64,000 nucleotides of DNA, taken from positions 124,001 through 188,000 of the forward strand of contig CAZYMB010000001.1 in assembly GCA_964648795.1 (NCBI GenBank). Reading direction: 5' to 3'. This DNA is from JAHDDW01 sp964648795 (GTDB lineage Bacteria > Actinomycetota > Acidimicrobiia > Acidimicrobiales > SZUA-35). Shown piece by piece: positions 1-8,297 of the stretch (within the stretch, counting starts at the first letter, position 1; every line of letters starts with the position of its first letter). The notes under the pieces were generated by a model. The model was not told the origin of the DNA, searched no databases, and saw only the letters and a list, made by a program, of their open reading frames with translations. Position numbers and translations under genes: made by a program.

Positions 1-645
1 GCAGATGTTGCTTGTGAAGGCATTACCTCTGTCACAGCAGCCGATATTGAAACAGCGAAGAGCCTTGGCTATGTGATCAAGCTTTTGGCTGTTTGTTCTT
101 CTGATAGTCCTGACCGGATTTCGGCTCGGGTTGCTCCAACCCTTGTGCCTGTAGGCCACCCACTGGCTGCGGTACGAGGCTCTTATAATGCAGTGTTTGT
201 TAGAGGCTCAGCGTCGAGTGAATTAATGTTCTACGGGCGAGGTGCCGGTGGACGCCCAACTGCGAGTGCAGTGCTAGGCGACATTGTTGATGCTTCTCGA
301 AATCTTGTGCAGGGAACGTATCGTGAACTGCCAAGCCCAAAGTTGTTGGGAGAGCAAGACCCGGGCGTCGATCAAACAAGTTTCTTTGTTGTAGTTGAAG
401 TAGATGACACCCCGGGTGTGCTTTCTGAAATTTCCGGAGTGTTTGCCAAGCATCAAGTGTCTATAAATAGAGTCGAGCAAACGCCAATTGCTCAATCTGA
501 CGAGCAAGATGCACAGCAAATGGCACGGATCGTATTTACAACTCAGTCGGCTTCTGAGTCGGCGTTTGCCAATCTGTTCGAAGAGCTAGAAGATTTGACT
601 ACCGTCAGTAAAGTTGTCACTAAAATACGCATTCTTGACGAGTAG
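1..645 (+). CDS. hom: Homoserine dehydrogenase, C-terminal part (5' end outside window)
   Basis: The frame is open from base 1, so the gene starts upstream; about 215 codons are visible. The first residues (EGITSVTAADIETAKSLGY) match the substrate-domain end of homoserine dehydrogenase. A C-terminal ACT domain follows (about residues 130-210, with DTPGVLSEISGVFAKHQVSI), the usual site of threonine feedback. The enzyme reduces aspartate semialdehyde to homoserine. thrC follows after 42 bases, the usual actinobacterial hom-thrC order. No thrB (homoserine kinase) is present in the window; it may lie elsewhere. Confidence 0.93.
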   Translation, partial: ADVACEGITSVTAADIETAKSLGYVIKLLAVCSSDSPDRISARVAPTLVPVGHPLAAVRGSYNAVFVRGSASSELMFYGRGAGGRPTASAVLGDIVDASRNLVQGTYRELPSPKLLGEQDPGVDQTSFFVVVEVDDTPGVLSEISGVFAKHQVSINRVEQTPIAQSDEQDAQQMARIVFTTQSASESAFANLFEELEDLTTVSKVVTKIRILDE

Positions 646-687
646 TTAAGTCCAGACAAATACCAATCTCTCATTTAGGATTAGACA

Positions 688-2127
688 GTGCTGTACCAAT
701 CATCTCGTGGGCAAGAATGTAAACACCTGAGTGAGATTATCGTTGACGGTTTAGCTCCTGATGGCGGACTCTATTCTCCAATAGAGCTTCCTTCTGTTAG
801 CGATGTTTCAATTCAAGAGCTGATGGCAACAACATCGGTCAAAGAAGCTATCAAGGGCTTGTTTGATGCGTTCTCACCCTCTTGGCCAGTTAAGGGAGAT
901 CTTGACTCTTTAATAGAGGCAGCGTACTCAGAGTTTAGAATTCCCGAGCTATCTCAGATTAAATCAGTATCACAAGATCTGAGCCTGCTTGATCTAACCC
1001 AAGGTCCAACTTTTGCTTTCAAAGATTTCGCCCTGTGTTTGTTGGGTCCACTACTCGATCACGCTCTAGCCGATAAGAAATCCGGTGACCTGCCTGCAGT
1101 TGTTCTAGGGGCAACGTCGGGTGACACAGGTTCGGCTGCCATCAACGGACTGAAGAACAGTGAGGGCTTTGCAGTCGTCATGTTATACCCGCATGGCAAA
1201 GTAAGTGAAATTCAACGTCGCCAAATGACAACGGTTGCTTCTTCTTCAGTTCATAACTTAGCGGTAGAGGGCTCATTCGATGACTGTCAGGACTTGGTTA
1301 AACAAAGTTTCGTCGATACAAACCTGAGAAACTCAATGAACTTGATTGCCGTCAATTCAGTCAACTTTGCCAGGGTTCTCATTCAGATTAGTTATTACAT
1401 TGCAGGTGTCAATCAATGGAAGACTCAACAGTCCAGTAAGCCAGGTGGGGTAACTGTGCCAAACATAGTGGTGCCAACTGGCAATTGCGGCAACGTTCTG
1501 GCAGCCTGGTATGCCAAACAACTGGGGGCCGATATTGGCAATATTGTTGTTGCAACTAACGAGAATGATTCGTTCGTCAGGTTCTTAGAGTCTGGTGAAT
1601 TAAACCATGTTGTCGTGCGTCAAACCCCAAGCCCCAGTATGGACATTCAGATACCATCTAACTTGGAACGTATCCTTTGGCATTTCAGCGGGCAGGACTC
1701 GCAACTAATAGCGTCGCTGATGTCCGAGTACAAGACTAATAAGAACGTTAAGTTCCCAGATGAAATCATGGAACAACTTCGTTCGGAATTTATGGCAGGC
1801 AGTGCCAGTAATGAAGAAACGCTCGACACGATAGCTAAGGTCTATAACGATTATCAAATAGTTATAGATCCTCACACGGCTGCCGGGGTAGCAGTTGCAA
1901 CAAAGCTGGACAGTGGAGGTGACAATAGCCACAACATTGTGGCAGAAACTGCAGCACCGGATAAATTCTTGGATGCTGTCTCACAAGCAATCGGCGCTAG
2001 ACCTGGTCTACACCCACAACTTGAAGAGCTACTAGGTAAGTCTGAAAGATACGAGCAAAGTTCAGGCGAATACTCCGAGTTGGTAGACAAATTGTCGAAA
2101 GTAGCAAGTTTGCACGGTTCCCAATAA
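688..2127 (+). CDS. thrC: Threonine synthase (long, E. coli/Corynebacterium-type)
   Basis: Converts O-phosphohomoserine to threonine using PLP. The 479 residues fit the long class, not the about 350-residue class of mycobacteria. The N-terminus (YQSSRG) is typical; the PLP lysine is K112 in GPTFAFKDFA, followed by GATSGDTGSAA and YPHGKVSEIQRRQM. The C-terminal DPHTAAGVA and GARPGLHPQLEELLGK also fit. The start is GTG at 688 with no convincing Shine-Dalgarno site, so translation may be coupled to hom. rho follows after 56 bases; thrB, often next to thrC, is missing here. Confidence 0.95.
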   Translation: MLYQSSRGQECKHLSEIIVDGLAPDGGLYSPIELPSVSDVSIQELMATTSVKEAIKGLFDAFSPSWPVKGDLDSLIEAAYSEFRIPELSQIKSVSQDLSLLDLTQGPTFAFKDFALCLLGPLLDHALADKKSGDLPAVVLGATSGDTGSAAINGLKNSEGFAVVMLYPHGKVSEIQRRQMTTVASSSVHNLAVEGSFDDCQDLVKQSFVDTNLRNSMNLIAVNSVNFARVLIQISYYIAGVNQWKTQQSSKPGGVTVPNIVVPTGNCGNVLAAWYAKQLGADIGNIVVATNENDSFVRFLESGELNHVVVRQTPSPSMDIQIPSNLERILWHFSGQDSQLIASLMSEYKTNKNVKFPDEIMEQLRSEFMAGSASNEETLDTIAKVYNDYQIVIDPHTAAGVAVATKLDSGGDNSHNIVAETAAPDKFLDAVSQAIGARPGLHPQLEELLGKSERYEQSSGEYSELVDKLSKVASLHGSQ

Positions 2128-2183
2128 CATTTGAGTATCGCTTAATCAATAATCTTTTTGTCTGTATCACGCAGGAGCTTACA

Positions 2184-3689
2184 TTGTCAGATCAAATATC
2201 AACCGACCCATCTATTCTTGAGAAGAAGGATAAGGCTCAACTTTCAGCCATTGTTACCGCACTTGGAGGAAAGCCAAGTTCCAAACATACTAAGGCCGAC
2301 CTAGTAGCTGAGATTCAGAAGCTCTCCGGAGAAGAATTGTCAGCTGACCAGGACGATTCGTCTGATGCGGACTCTTCTGGTGATAGTGGCGAAGAAACTA
2401 GCGATGATGTTGACGGGGACAGTGCCTCAGATTCACAAGATTCATCAGTCGATCCAGCTAACTCTCGTTATTCAAAGGGCCGTCGCGGTAAGAAGACTCC
2501 ACGCTCAGAAGCTGGTAACGACCAGGTATCGGACAAGTTAGAAAAAGTCTCTGGCTTCTTGGATCTACGTGACGAAGGTTACGGCTTCTTACGTGTCGCT
2601 GGGTTCTTGCCTAGTAAGGACGATGTGTATGTTTCGGTTAAACAGGTCCGTCAGCTAGAGCTTCGACGTGGCGATCACTTAACTGGTGAGGCTTCAACTC
2701 CACACCGTAACGAGAAGAACCCTAGTTTCACTAATATCGAAACAGTTAATGGGTCTCGCCCTGAAGATGCAGCTTCTCGACCAAAGTTCGAAGAACTAAC
2801 TCCGGTTTCTCCGAACCAGCAGATTGTGTTGGAGTCAGACTCTGACAACGATGCGTTAACTAATCGAGTTATCGATTTAGTTGCCCCAATTGGTAAGGGT
2901 CAGCGTGCAGTAGTTAGCGGCCCATCAAAGTCTGGTCGTACTTCTCTGGTGGCCGAGATGGCGTGTGCCGTAGAGAAGAACTATTCAGAGATGAGTGTGT
3001 TGATTCTCGCAATCGGTGCACAACCTGAGGAAGTTACCTATCTTCGATCTCGTTTAACCGAGGGTGAAGTTATAGCTTCAGCTTTCGATCGCACTATTGA
3101 AGAACATATTGCTACTGCCGAGCTAACACTTGAGCGAGCTAAGCGTATGGCGGAAAAGGGCGAAGATGTGTTCATTGTCTTGGACAGCTTGACTGATCTT
3201 TCTAAGGCTTACATTGCAAACTTCGTCAACAACAGTCGCTCAAGCGCAGCGAGCGTAGAGCTTCCAGCACTCGAGCCACTACGTCAGCTTCTCGGGTCGG
3301 CAGCCAAGTTGGACGAGGCTGGTTCTGTAACTCTTGTTTCAGTGATGACAGACTCGATATTTGGCGCTGACTACCCAGACTCGCTCATTTATTCAGAGTT
3401 GAGCCGTCACGCCAATTGTGAGATTGTCTTGGCCGAACCAGACGGAGCTTCAGGTAGCACAGAACCTGTAATAGATATCGCAAGTTCTCGTACTAGCTGG
3501 GTTGAGTACATGCTCGATGAAGACGATGTAGAAGCAATGTCTAAACTTCGTGACCTAGTGGCTAAGGCAGATTCAGAAGCTGAATCAGAAGACCAAACCG
3601 GTTATGCTCAGCTCATCGAGCTAATTGACTCAAAGGGAACTAACGCTGAGGTCTTGGCTCATGGCGCTAAAAAAGATTCTTTAAGCTAG
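2184..3689 (+). CDS. rho: Rho-family transcription termination factor with degenerate ATPase motifs
   Basis: Syntenic Rho (thrC-rho-L31). The start is TTG at 2184, with AGGAG six bases upstream. Domain order: N-terminal Rho helix bundle (about 10-50); acidic Ser/Asp insert (50-95) and basic patch (96-110); cold-shock RNA-binding domain (119-200, GYGFLRVAGFLPSKDDVYVS); RecA-like ATPase domain (205-450). PEEVT (281-285) and the Walker B aspartate (D334 in VFIVLDSLTDL) are kept. The Walker A is GPSKSGRT (246-253), so the invariant Lys is R252. The Q-loop (E. coli VLTGGVD) and R-loop (FKGTGN) motifs cannot be recognised, and the SGTRKEE region is altered. Family assignment is firm; catalytic competence is doubtful. 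Confidence 0.92.
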   Translation: MSDQISTDPSILEKKDKAQLSAIVTALGGKPSSKHTKADLVAEIQKLSGEELSADQDDSSDADSSGDSGEETSDDVDGDSASDSQDSSVDPANSRYSKGRRGKKTPRSEAGNDQVSDKLEKVSGFLDLRDEGYGFLRVAGFLPSKDDVYVSVKQVRQLELRRGDHLTGEASTPHRNEKNPSFTNIETVNGSRPEDAASRPKFEELTPVSPNQQIVLESDSDNDALTNRVIDLVAPIGKGQRAVVSGPSKSGRTSLVAEMACAVEKNYSEMSVLILAIGAQPEEVTYLRSRLTEGEVIASAFDRTIEEHIATAELTLERAKRMAEKGEDVFIVLDSLTDLSKAYIANFVNNSRSSAASVELPALEPLRQLLGSAAKLDEAGSVTLVSVMTDSIFGADYPDSLIYSELSRHANCEIVLAEPDGASGSTEPVIDIASSRTSWVEYMLDEDDVEAMSKLRDLVAKADSEAESEDQTGYAQLIELIDSKGTNAEVLAHGAKKDSLS

Positions 3690-3691
3690 TT

Positions 3692-3870
3692 CAGTGCCAA
3701 GTGCCAAGTGCCAAGTGCCAAGTGCCAAGTGTCGAGTGCTCTGAGTGCTGAGTGCTGAGTGCCAAGTGCCAAGTGCCGGGTGTCGAGTGCTCTGAGTGCT
3801 GAGTGCTGAGTGGCGAGTGCTGAGTGGCGAGTGCTGAGTGGCGAGTATCGAGTGCTGAGTGCCGGGTGTC
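3692..3870. repeat. Degenerate heptanucleotide tandem repeat (AGTGCCA / GAGTGCT type)
   Basis: About 180 bases directly after the rho stop consist of 7-base units: AGTGCCA copies first, then GAGTGCT, GAGTGGC and GGGTGTC variants. A higher-order copy is visible: the stretch starting GTGTCGAGTGCTCTGAGT recurs 51 bases later (3729 and 3780). Open frames across it are low-complexity shadows. It resembles the heptameric STRR repeats known from cyanobacteria. Confidence 0.9.
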
Positions 3871-4260
3871 CCAAGCCAGCATTGCTAAATAAACCAATTA
3901 GTTTTCTAGAAGTCGTATCGGATTGCGGTGTTTTGCCCGTCACCGGATTCGTTGAATGTGCCCGACCATTAGCGGTTTACCATTCAGGGCTCTTCCAGAC
4001 CGAGGGATAAATTACCAAATGGCTGTTTCTAGCTTGTTTTATCGTGGTGTTAGTTCGGCTGGTTTGGGTAGTTCTTGTTTGATTAGGTTCATTGGCAAAC
4101 TATTTCAAAAAACCGCCTGGAATAGGTCGCAAACTGCGAATATTCAGGCAGACTAAATAGCCCAATATTTATGGTTGGGACCAGTTACCAAGCTGGCGAG
4201 CAATTCTGTGCATAACAAACGTTATTTGCAGAGCTAGTAAAACTTACCGAAAGCAAGATT
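3871..4260. other. Long intergenic region upstream of the L31 gene
   Basis: About 390 bases without a convincing gene. Short open frames here either run into the heptamer repeat or show no recognisable protein. The one clear structure is the imperfect hairpin at 4115-4149. The region probably holds the L31 promoter and leader, but no confident promoter could be assigned. Confidence 0.5.
4115..4149. promoter_or_regulatory. Imperfect stem-loop upstream of L31 gene
   Basis: GCCTG/CAGGC, AATA/TATT and CGCA/TGCG pair in register around a three-base AAC loop, with small bulges. No T-run follows, so it is not a classical terminator. It lies 111 bases before the L31 start and could be part of its leader or an operator. 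Confidence 0.4.
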
Positions 4261-4548
4261 ATGAAGGCAGATATCCACCCAAATTACCGTCCGGTAGTGT
4301 TCATGGACGCTTCTGCTGACTTCAAGTTTCTGACCAAGTCAACTGTCGAAACTAGCGAGACTATCGAGTGGGAAGACGGCGAAACCTATCCGCTTTACAA
4401 GGTCGAAATTTCTTCTGAAAGCCACCCGTTCTACACCGGCAAGATGAAGATCATCGACTCTGCTGGTCGTGTTGAACGCTTCGAGAAGCGTTATGGACGT
4501 CGTAAGCGTAAAGCTGTCGAGGGCGAAGAAACACAAACTGACGAGTAG
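4261..4548 (+). CDS. rpmE2: 50S ribosomal protein L31 type B
   Basis: 95 residues beginning MKADIHPNYRPVVFMD, with FKFLTKSTV and SHPFYTGKMK, the type-B L31 pattern. The CxxC zinc-ribbon cysteines of type A are absent (there is no Cys at all). The C-terminus has a basic patch (RRKRK) and an acidic tail. It occupies the slot after rho where actinobacteria usually carry rpmE. Type-B paralogues are commonly induced by zinc starvation; no Zur box was recognised here, so it may be the only L31. Confidence 0.93.
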   Translation: MKADIHPNYRPVVFMDASADFKFLTKSTVETSETIEWEDGETYPLYKVEISSESHPFYTGKMKIIDSAGRVERFEKRYGRRKRKAVEGEETQTDE

Positions 4549-4709
4549 CACTCAAGTAGCGGTTATTCCTGTTGCTCCGGTGAGCTTACTATCTGGTTGC
4601 ATCCCAGAAACTGTTAACTAGGCCTTACGGGCCCAGCTTTCTATGTTCAGCCACTAGAGTGTGCGATCTTTAGTGTTAATCGTTGGCTTATCGGTAGCTA
4701 CTGGGTCTC

Positions 4710-5966
4710 CTAACTTGTATCTAGCCGGTTTGGCGGTTTTGTAGTTTTCCAGAGCGATTTATCTGGTTTGTAGTGTTCCAGCGCACGGTTCTTGCCGAGT
4801 TTTAGAGTCCAGCCGCCTTCGTGGACTTCATGGTGGTGATGGTTACATAAAGGCACAAGGTTATTCATATTGGTCTTGCCACCGTTGCGCCAGTACTGAA
4901 TGTGGTGGAGCTGACACCAGCCAATTGGTTGCTCACAGCCATCCCAGGCGCAAGCTGAATACATTGCTTTGGTTGCAGCCCACTGGGCATCGGTGGCGGT
5001 TCGTGATTTGCGGCCAACATCTATTGCTATTCCTGCCGAATCTACTTTGACCTTTCGAATTGTTGCATCACAAGCCAGTCGAGAGACGGTTTCGGCGGCT
5101 AGTTGTGTGCCTGTCTCGGTTTGCATGACGGACTTTTTATGTGGGCCTGTTCTCAGGGTTGTTTCGTCCACTACGACAATAAGGTCTGCAGCTAGTGCTT
5201 TGCGTTGCGCTCCAGAAGGCGATCGGCCTAGCTTTGGGCTTCCACAAACAAGTTGGTAGAGGGCCTCGGCTGCCAACTTTGGGTCCTTCTTAATATTTGA
5301 AGTACCTGTATCTTTTTGCTGGTTTGCGAGTTGAGTCATTCGGCGTTGAATACGGTTTGTGACTTCTTCGTGTCGAACTAAATCGAGGTCAAGGTGTGTG
5401 TGGCCACGCCGAGTAGTCTTGTCTACCCAGCTTTTAACAGTCGAGGCGCCACGTTGAGTCTTCGCATCTGCCAAAGGGTCAACAGTTTGGGCTTCAATGT
5501 GGTTTCGTAGAATTCGATCAAAGCTGTCGGCAGGTTGCTTCTTAGCTTGCTCAATCATTGCCGTACTGTCTATTGCGTCGAGGCTTCTATCGTCTAGCCG
5601 AGAGATCTGGCGTGCTAACGAATCGAAGTTCGACTTAGATATTTTTGGCAGAGCTTTGCTAAGGCCGGCTAGTTGCGTCGTCGTCTTTGCCTTGGCAACT
5701 TCGAGCTCGGCCTCTCGTTTCGAGACCTTGTGATTGAGCCAGAACTGTTTGGGGTTTACGGAGTGTCCTTGTTCGCTTAACCTAACTACTTGTGTTGTGC
5801 ACTTGGTCTTAGCTATCGCCAGGTCTGCTTCGATTTCGTTTATGGTTTTGACTGCCTGGTCTAAGTCGGACTCTGTTAAGTCGTTTGGGACAAGTGAGGA
5901 CAGCAGTGTTCGAAGATTTGCCGCCGTAGCTTCGAATTTGCGCACAGATAGCGCCCCGTTCTTCAT
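4710..5966 (-). CDS. DUF222 / HNH endonuclease domain protein (13E12 repeat family)
   Basis: About 418 residues: an N-terminal helical DUF222 region rich in Lys, Gln and Thr, then a C-terminal HNH nuclease motif (CAWDGCEQP, LHHIQYWRNGGKTNMNNLVP, LCNHHHHEVHEGGW). The family is abundant in actinobacteria and includes the M. tuberculosis 13E12 repeat proteins; its role is unknown. The start is set at ATG 5966 because GGGAGG lies eight bases upstream; an in-frame ATG at 5984 has no such site. It is divergent from the next gene, with two palindromes between them. Only one copy is in the window and no terminal repeats were seen, so mobility is not shown. Confidence 0.85.
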   Translation of the reverse strand: MKNGALSVRKFEATAANLRTLLSSLVPNDLTESDLDQAVKTINEIEADLAIAKTKCTTQVVRLSEQGHSVNPKQFWLNHKVSKREAELEVAKAKTTTQLAGLSKALPKISKSNFDSLARQISRLDDRSLDAIDSTAMIEQAKKQPADSFDRILRNHIEAQTVDPLADAKTQRGASTVKSWVDKTTRRGHTHLDLDLVRHEEVTNRIQRRMTQLANQQKDTGTSNIKKDPKLAAEALYQLVCGSPKLGRSPSGAQRKALAADLIVVVDETTLRTGPHKKSVMQTETGTQLAAETVSRLACDATIRKVKVDSAGIAIDVGRKSRTATDAQWAATKAMYSACAWDGCEQPIGWCQLHHIQYWRNGGKTNMNNLVPLCNHHHHEVHEGGWTLKLGKNRALEHYKPDKSLWKTTKPPNRLDTS

Positions 5967-5988
5967 GAATACAGCCTCCCACATGGGT

Positions 5989-6003
5989 CTGACATTTTGT
6001 CAG
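5989..6003. promoter_or_regulatory. Perfect palindrome CTGACA-TTT-TGTCAG just upstream of HNH gene
   Basis: Six-base arms with a three-base spacer, 23 bases before the chosen HNH start codon. This is a candidate operator for autoregulation; no transcription factor is assigned. Confidence 0.45.
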
Positions 6004-6108
6004 TGATTTCGGACCTGCTGAGGTCTAAAAAGGTAGTCAGTGGCCAAGTGGTGGTAGAAAGTAAAGTACCTTGTCGTAGTCAAAGCGAACTTGATGTAAA
6101 TGGTTGCA

Positions 6109-6137
6109 TCTAGAAAAACTTTCAGAAAGTTTCTAGA
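6109..6137. promoter_or_regulatory. Long inverted repeat in the divergent promoter region
   Basis: The arms pair TCTAGA and AACTTTC with GAAAGTT and TCTAGA around a single A, with a two-base A bulge in the left arm. It lies between the divergent HNH gene and the gene at 6171, 19 bases before the latter's putative -10 box. Operator or hairpin; no T-run fits a terminator. Confidence 0.5.
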
Positions 6138-6156
6138 ATTTCTTTGTCCTGCTGCC

Positions 6157-6162
6157 TAGCCT
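6157..6162 (+). promoter_or_regulatory. Putative -10 box TAGCCT, leaderless start at 6171
   Basis: TAGCCT lies eight bases before GTG 6171. The same box and spacing precede prfA, which supports GTG 6171 over the upstream TTG at 6144. Confidence 0.5.
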
Positions 6163-6170
6163 GGACTCCT

Positions 6171-7151
6171 GTGAACCAACAAGCACTTCTAACCGCAATC
6201 TGCAAGAATCACTTTGGCGTCGACATCGAATCAAAGTCAGAAATTGCAGCCGGCCTCGCAGACAACAGCGGTTATTTTCTAGTTACCGAGACTCAGGGTT
6301 TAGGCCACGGCTTGCTTTGGGCGACTCGTAACAAAGTAAACCAACTAAACGTTCTTTGTACTGACCCGGACATAGCGGCTAAGCATGCTCTAACTGCACT
6401 TGGCGTTAAAGGTCTAGATGTAAAGGTCTTCACTGCCATTGATGGTGAAGTTGCTGAAGCCAAACCAGCCGAATCTCACCCTTTGCCAAATGCGGACGCG
6501 GCGTTAATAGAAGCTGCGAATGATTTGGTAGCTAAGTCAGATGCTGCGTCGGGGCTCGCAGTAGTTTCGCAGCACTCGGCAAAGATAACCGGAGGAGAGG
6601 GCTTAGTTATCGAGGCCGACTATGCCTCTGTTAGTTCCACTGGGCTAGAAGTAGCCAGAGTACTTGAATACAAGGGTGAGCCAGTCATTGAAATTGGCGT
6701 AGGCCAAGCAGATAGAGAGATTCATGCGTTGACTTCGGAAGGTTTACCAGAAGAGATTCTGGCCGCAGTGATGTTTAAGGTGCAATCTGTAAGGTCTAAC
6801 GAGTTAGAACGCTTTCACCCCCTATCCAATTTAGATCCGGCAGGGCAGCTCCGGTACAAGCAAATGCTTTCCACAAATGACACCAGCGAGCTTGTTCCCA
6901 ATGTTGACATTGACGATGTATTCACCGAGTCTCCACGAGCAACGTATAACAAAGACAACCAGACCCTTACTCTCTATGTAGCGCAGAGTTCACCAAATGT
7001 TTACGAGCACGCAATTCGCTATGTGCAAGCGCTCGGAGATAGCAACGTGCGCGAACTTGTTGTCTGTGGCCCGGACAAAGACCTTAGATATATAGATGAG
7101 ACTGTATTGGCGCTGGCTGGGCTGCCAGTAGCTAGTCGCTATCTAAGATGA
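6171..7151 (+). CDS. Conserved-looking protein of unknown function
   Basis: About 326 residues, soluble, acidic, without signal peptide or membrane segment. No family was recognised. The first third has alternating alpha/beta character (GYFLVTETQGLGHGLLWATR; LNVLCTDPDIAAKHAL), and the C-terminal part (VRELVVCGPDKDLRYIDETV) also looks alpha/beta. GTG 6171 is chosen because a TAGCCT box lies eight bases upstream; a TTG at 6144 would add nine codons and precede that promoter. It stands alone between the HNH gene and a lipoprotein gene. Coding is supported by length and codon use; function is unknown. Confidence 0.8.
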   Translation: MNQQALLTAICKNHFGVDIESKSEIAAGLADNSGYFLVTETQGLGHGLLWATRNKVNQLNVLCTDPDIAAKHALTALGVKGLDVKVFTAIDGEVAEAKPAESHPLPNADAALIEAANDLVAKSDAASGLAVVSQHSAKITGGEGLVIEADYASVSSTGLEVARVLEYKGEPVIEIGVGQADREIHALTSEGLPEEILAAVMFKVQSVRSNELERFHPLSNLDPAGQLRYKQMLSTNDTSELVPNVDIDDVFTESPRATYNKDNQTLTLYVAQSSPNVYEHAIRYVQALGDSNVRELVVCGPDKDLRYIDETVLALAGLPVASRYLR

Positions 7152-7224
7152 TGGGCTAAAGCAGAGCCTCAAATAAACCTTCCGAGTTAGGGATACAAAC
7201 AGAGCTATAGTTCGTCTAACGACT

Positions 7225-8250
7225 ATGAACCATAAATTACCCACCAAATTAGCCATTTTCTTGCTACCTCTACTAGTTGCTGCAGCGTGTGGAGGCGATA
7301 CAGAGATTGATGCATCTTTAACCGGCCCAGACCTTGGCGACCCAGGTCTAGCCTCACAGCTGCCCGATGATGACTTAGCTTTGAGTTCTGGCAGCTCGCA
7401 GCTGTTTCAGGTTGAGGGCGTAGATGTAGACACACGCTCCAGTGCTGTTGAGCGGCCTGAAGTTGCATCACAGGTTGAGTTTTCTGGAATGTTGATAGAC
7501 GAAGGCGACGGTCCAGTCTTTTGTGTTGGTGGTGTGCTTGAGTCTTTGCCGCCACAGTGCAGTGGTGTCACAGTTAACGGTTTAGAGGTTGGCGATTGGG
7601 CGCAAGTTGAAAGCGGTGTTGCGTTCGGTAACCGCACAGTTGTTGTTTCGTGGCCACCAAACGACGACAACCGTGTCGAACTAGTCAGTGATCGAGACTT
7701 CGAACAACCAGACTTTGATGATACTGAGTTTCCAGTTCCCGATATGTGCGAGAACTTAGATTTCAATCAAACTGTTGATGTAGAGGTTCTTTCTAACTGG
7801 GCTGACTCTAATAGTGACAAAGCTGGCATTGCATACTTCAGCCGTGATCTATTCGAACTTGAAGCTGCCCTAGAAGAAGAGCTAGGCACAGAACTATCCG
7901 AAGAAGAGTTATTCGCTACCGAATCTGAATCAGTAAATTCTATAGGCATTGGAGTGTTGCAGGTTATTGAGGGCGAAGTTGAAGCTGCTAGAGAAGAGCT
8001 AACAGCCGGCGATTTGATTCCATGTATTGAACAAGTTCAGTTCTCGGCCGACCAACTGCAGGCAGCCCAAGATCAACTTCAAAGTGTTCAGCAAGAAGCT
8101 TTCATAGTTGGTTCAGCTGCCGGGACAGTTAATAATCGGGTCTCTGTGACAGTGGCAGTTGCCGATCTAGAGACTGTTAGAGCGGTCGCAGGTGTCGTTG
8201 ATGACCCTGCGATACTGGACTTGTCAGCTTCTGGGATAATTGTCGGCTAA
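7225..8250 (+). CDS. Secreted lipoprotein of unknown function
   Basis: 341 residues. The N-terminus has a Lys-containing n-region, a hydrophobic stretch and a lipobox ending at C22 (LVAAAC), then an acidic linker, so a lipid-anchored outer-surface protein is predicted. Residues 75-150 form a small beta-rich segment with two Cys (PVFCVGG and PPQCSG) resembling repeats in other actinobacterial secreted proteins. The middle is Glu-rich (EEELGTELSEEELFA) and helical; the region near 270-290 is Gln-rich and may be coiled coil. No catalytic motif was seen. Confidence 0.85.
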   Translation: MNHKLPTKLAIFLLPLLVAAACGGDTEIDASLTGPDLGDPGLASQLPDDDLALSSGSSQLFQVEGVDVDTRSSAVERPEVASQVEFSGMLIDEGDGPVFCVGGVLESLPPQCSGVTVNGLEVGDWAQVESGVAFGNRTVVVSWPPNDDNRVELVSDRDFEQPDFDDTEFPVPDMCENLDFNQTVDVEVLSNWADSNSDKAGIAYFSRDLFELEAALEEELGTELSEEELFATESESVNSIGIGVLQVIEGEVEAAREELTAGDLIPCIEQVQFSADQLQAAQDQLQSVQQEAFIVGSAAGTVNNRVSVTVAVADLETVRAVAGVVDDPAILDLSASGIIVG

Positions 8251-8283
8251 CAAAACACTGCTGGAGAATTGGCGCTTAACTGC

Positions 8284-8289
8284 TAGCCT
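8284..8289 (+). promoter_or_regulatory. Putative -10 box TAGCCT, leaderless prfA
   Basis: TAGCCT ends eight bases before the prfA GTG and there is no Shine-Dalgarno site, which is consistent with transcription beginning at or next to the start codon. Confidence 0.55.
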
Positions 8290-8297
8290 AGAGCCCT

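Noticed and set aside
3686..4010. Open frames on both strands across the heptamer repeat
   Set aside because: They translate only the repeat (a 7-base unit read in all three frames) and have no recognisable domain.
4710..5966. HNH gene as part of an insertion sequence or intron
   Set aside because: No terminal inverted repeats, target duplication, intron structure or second copy is visible.
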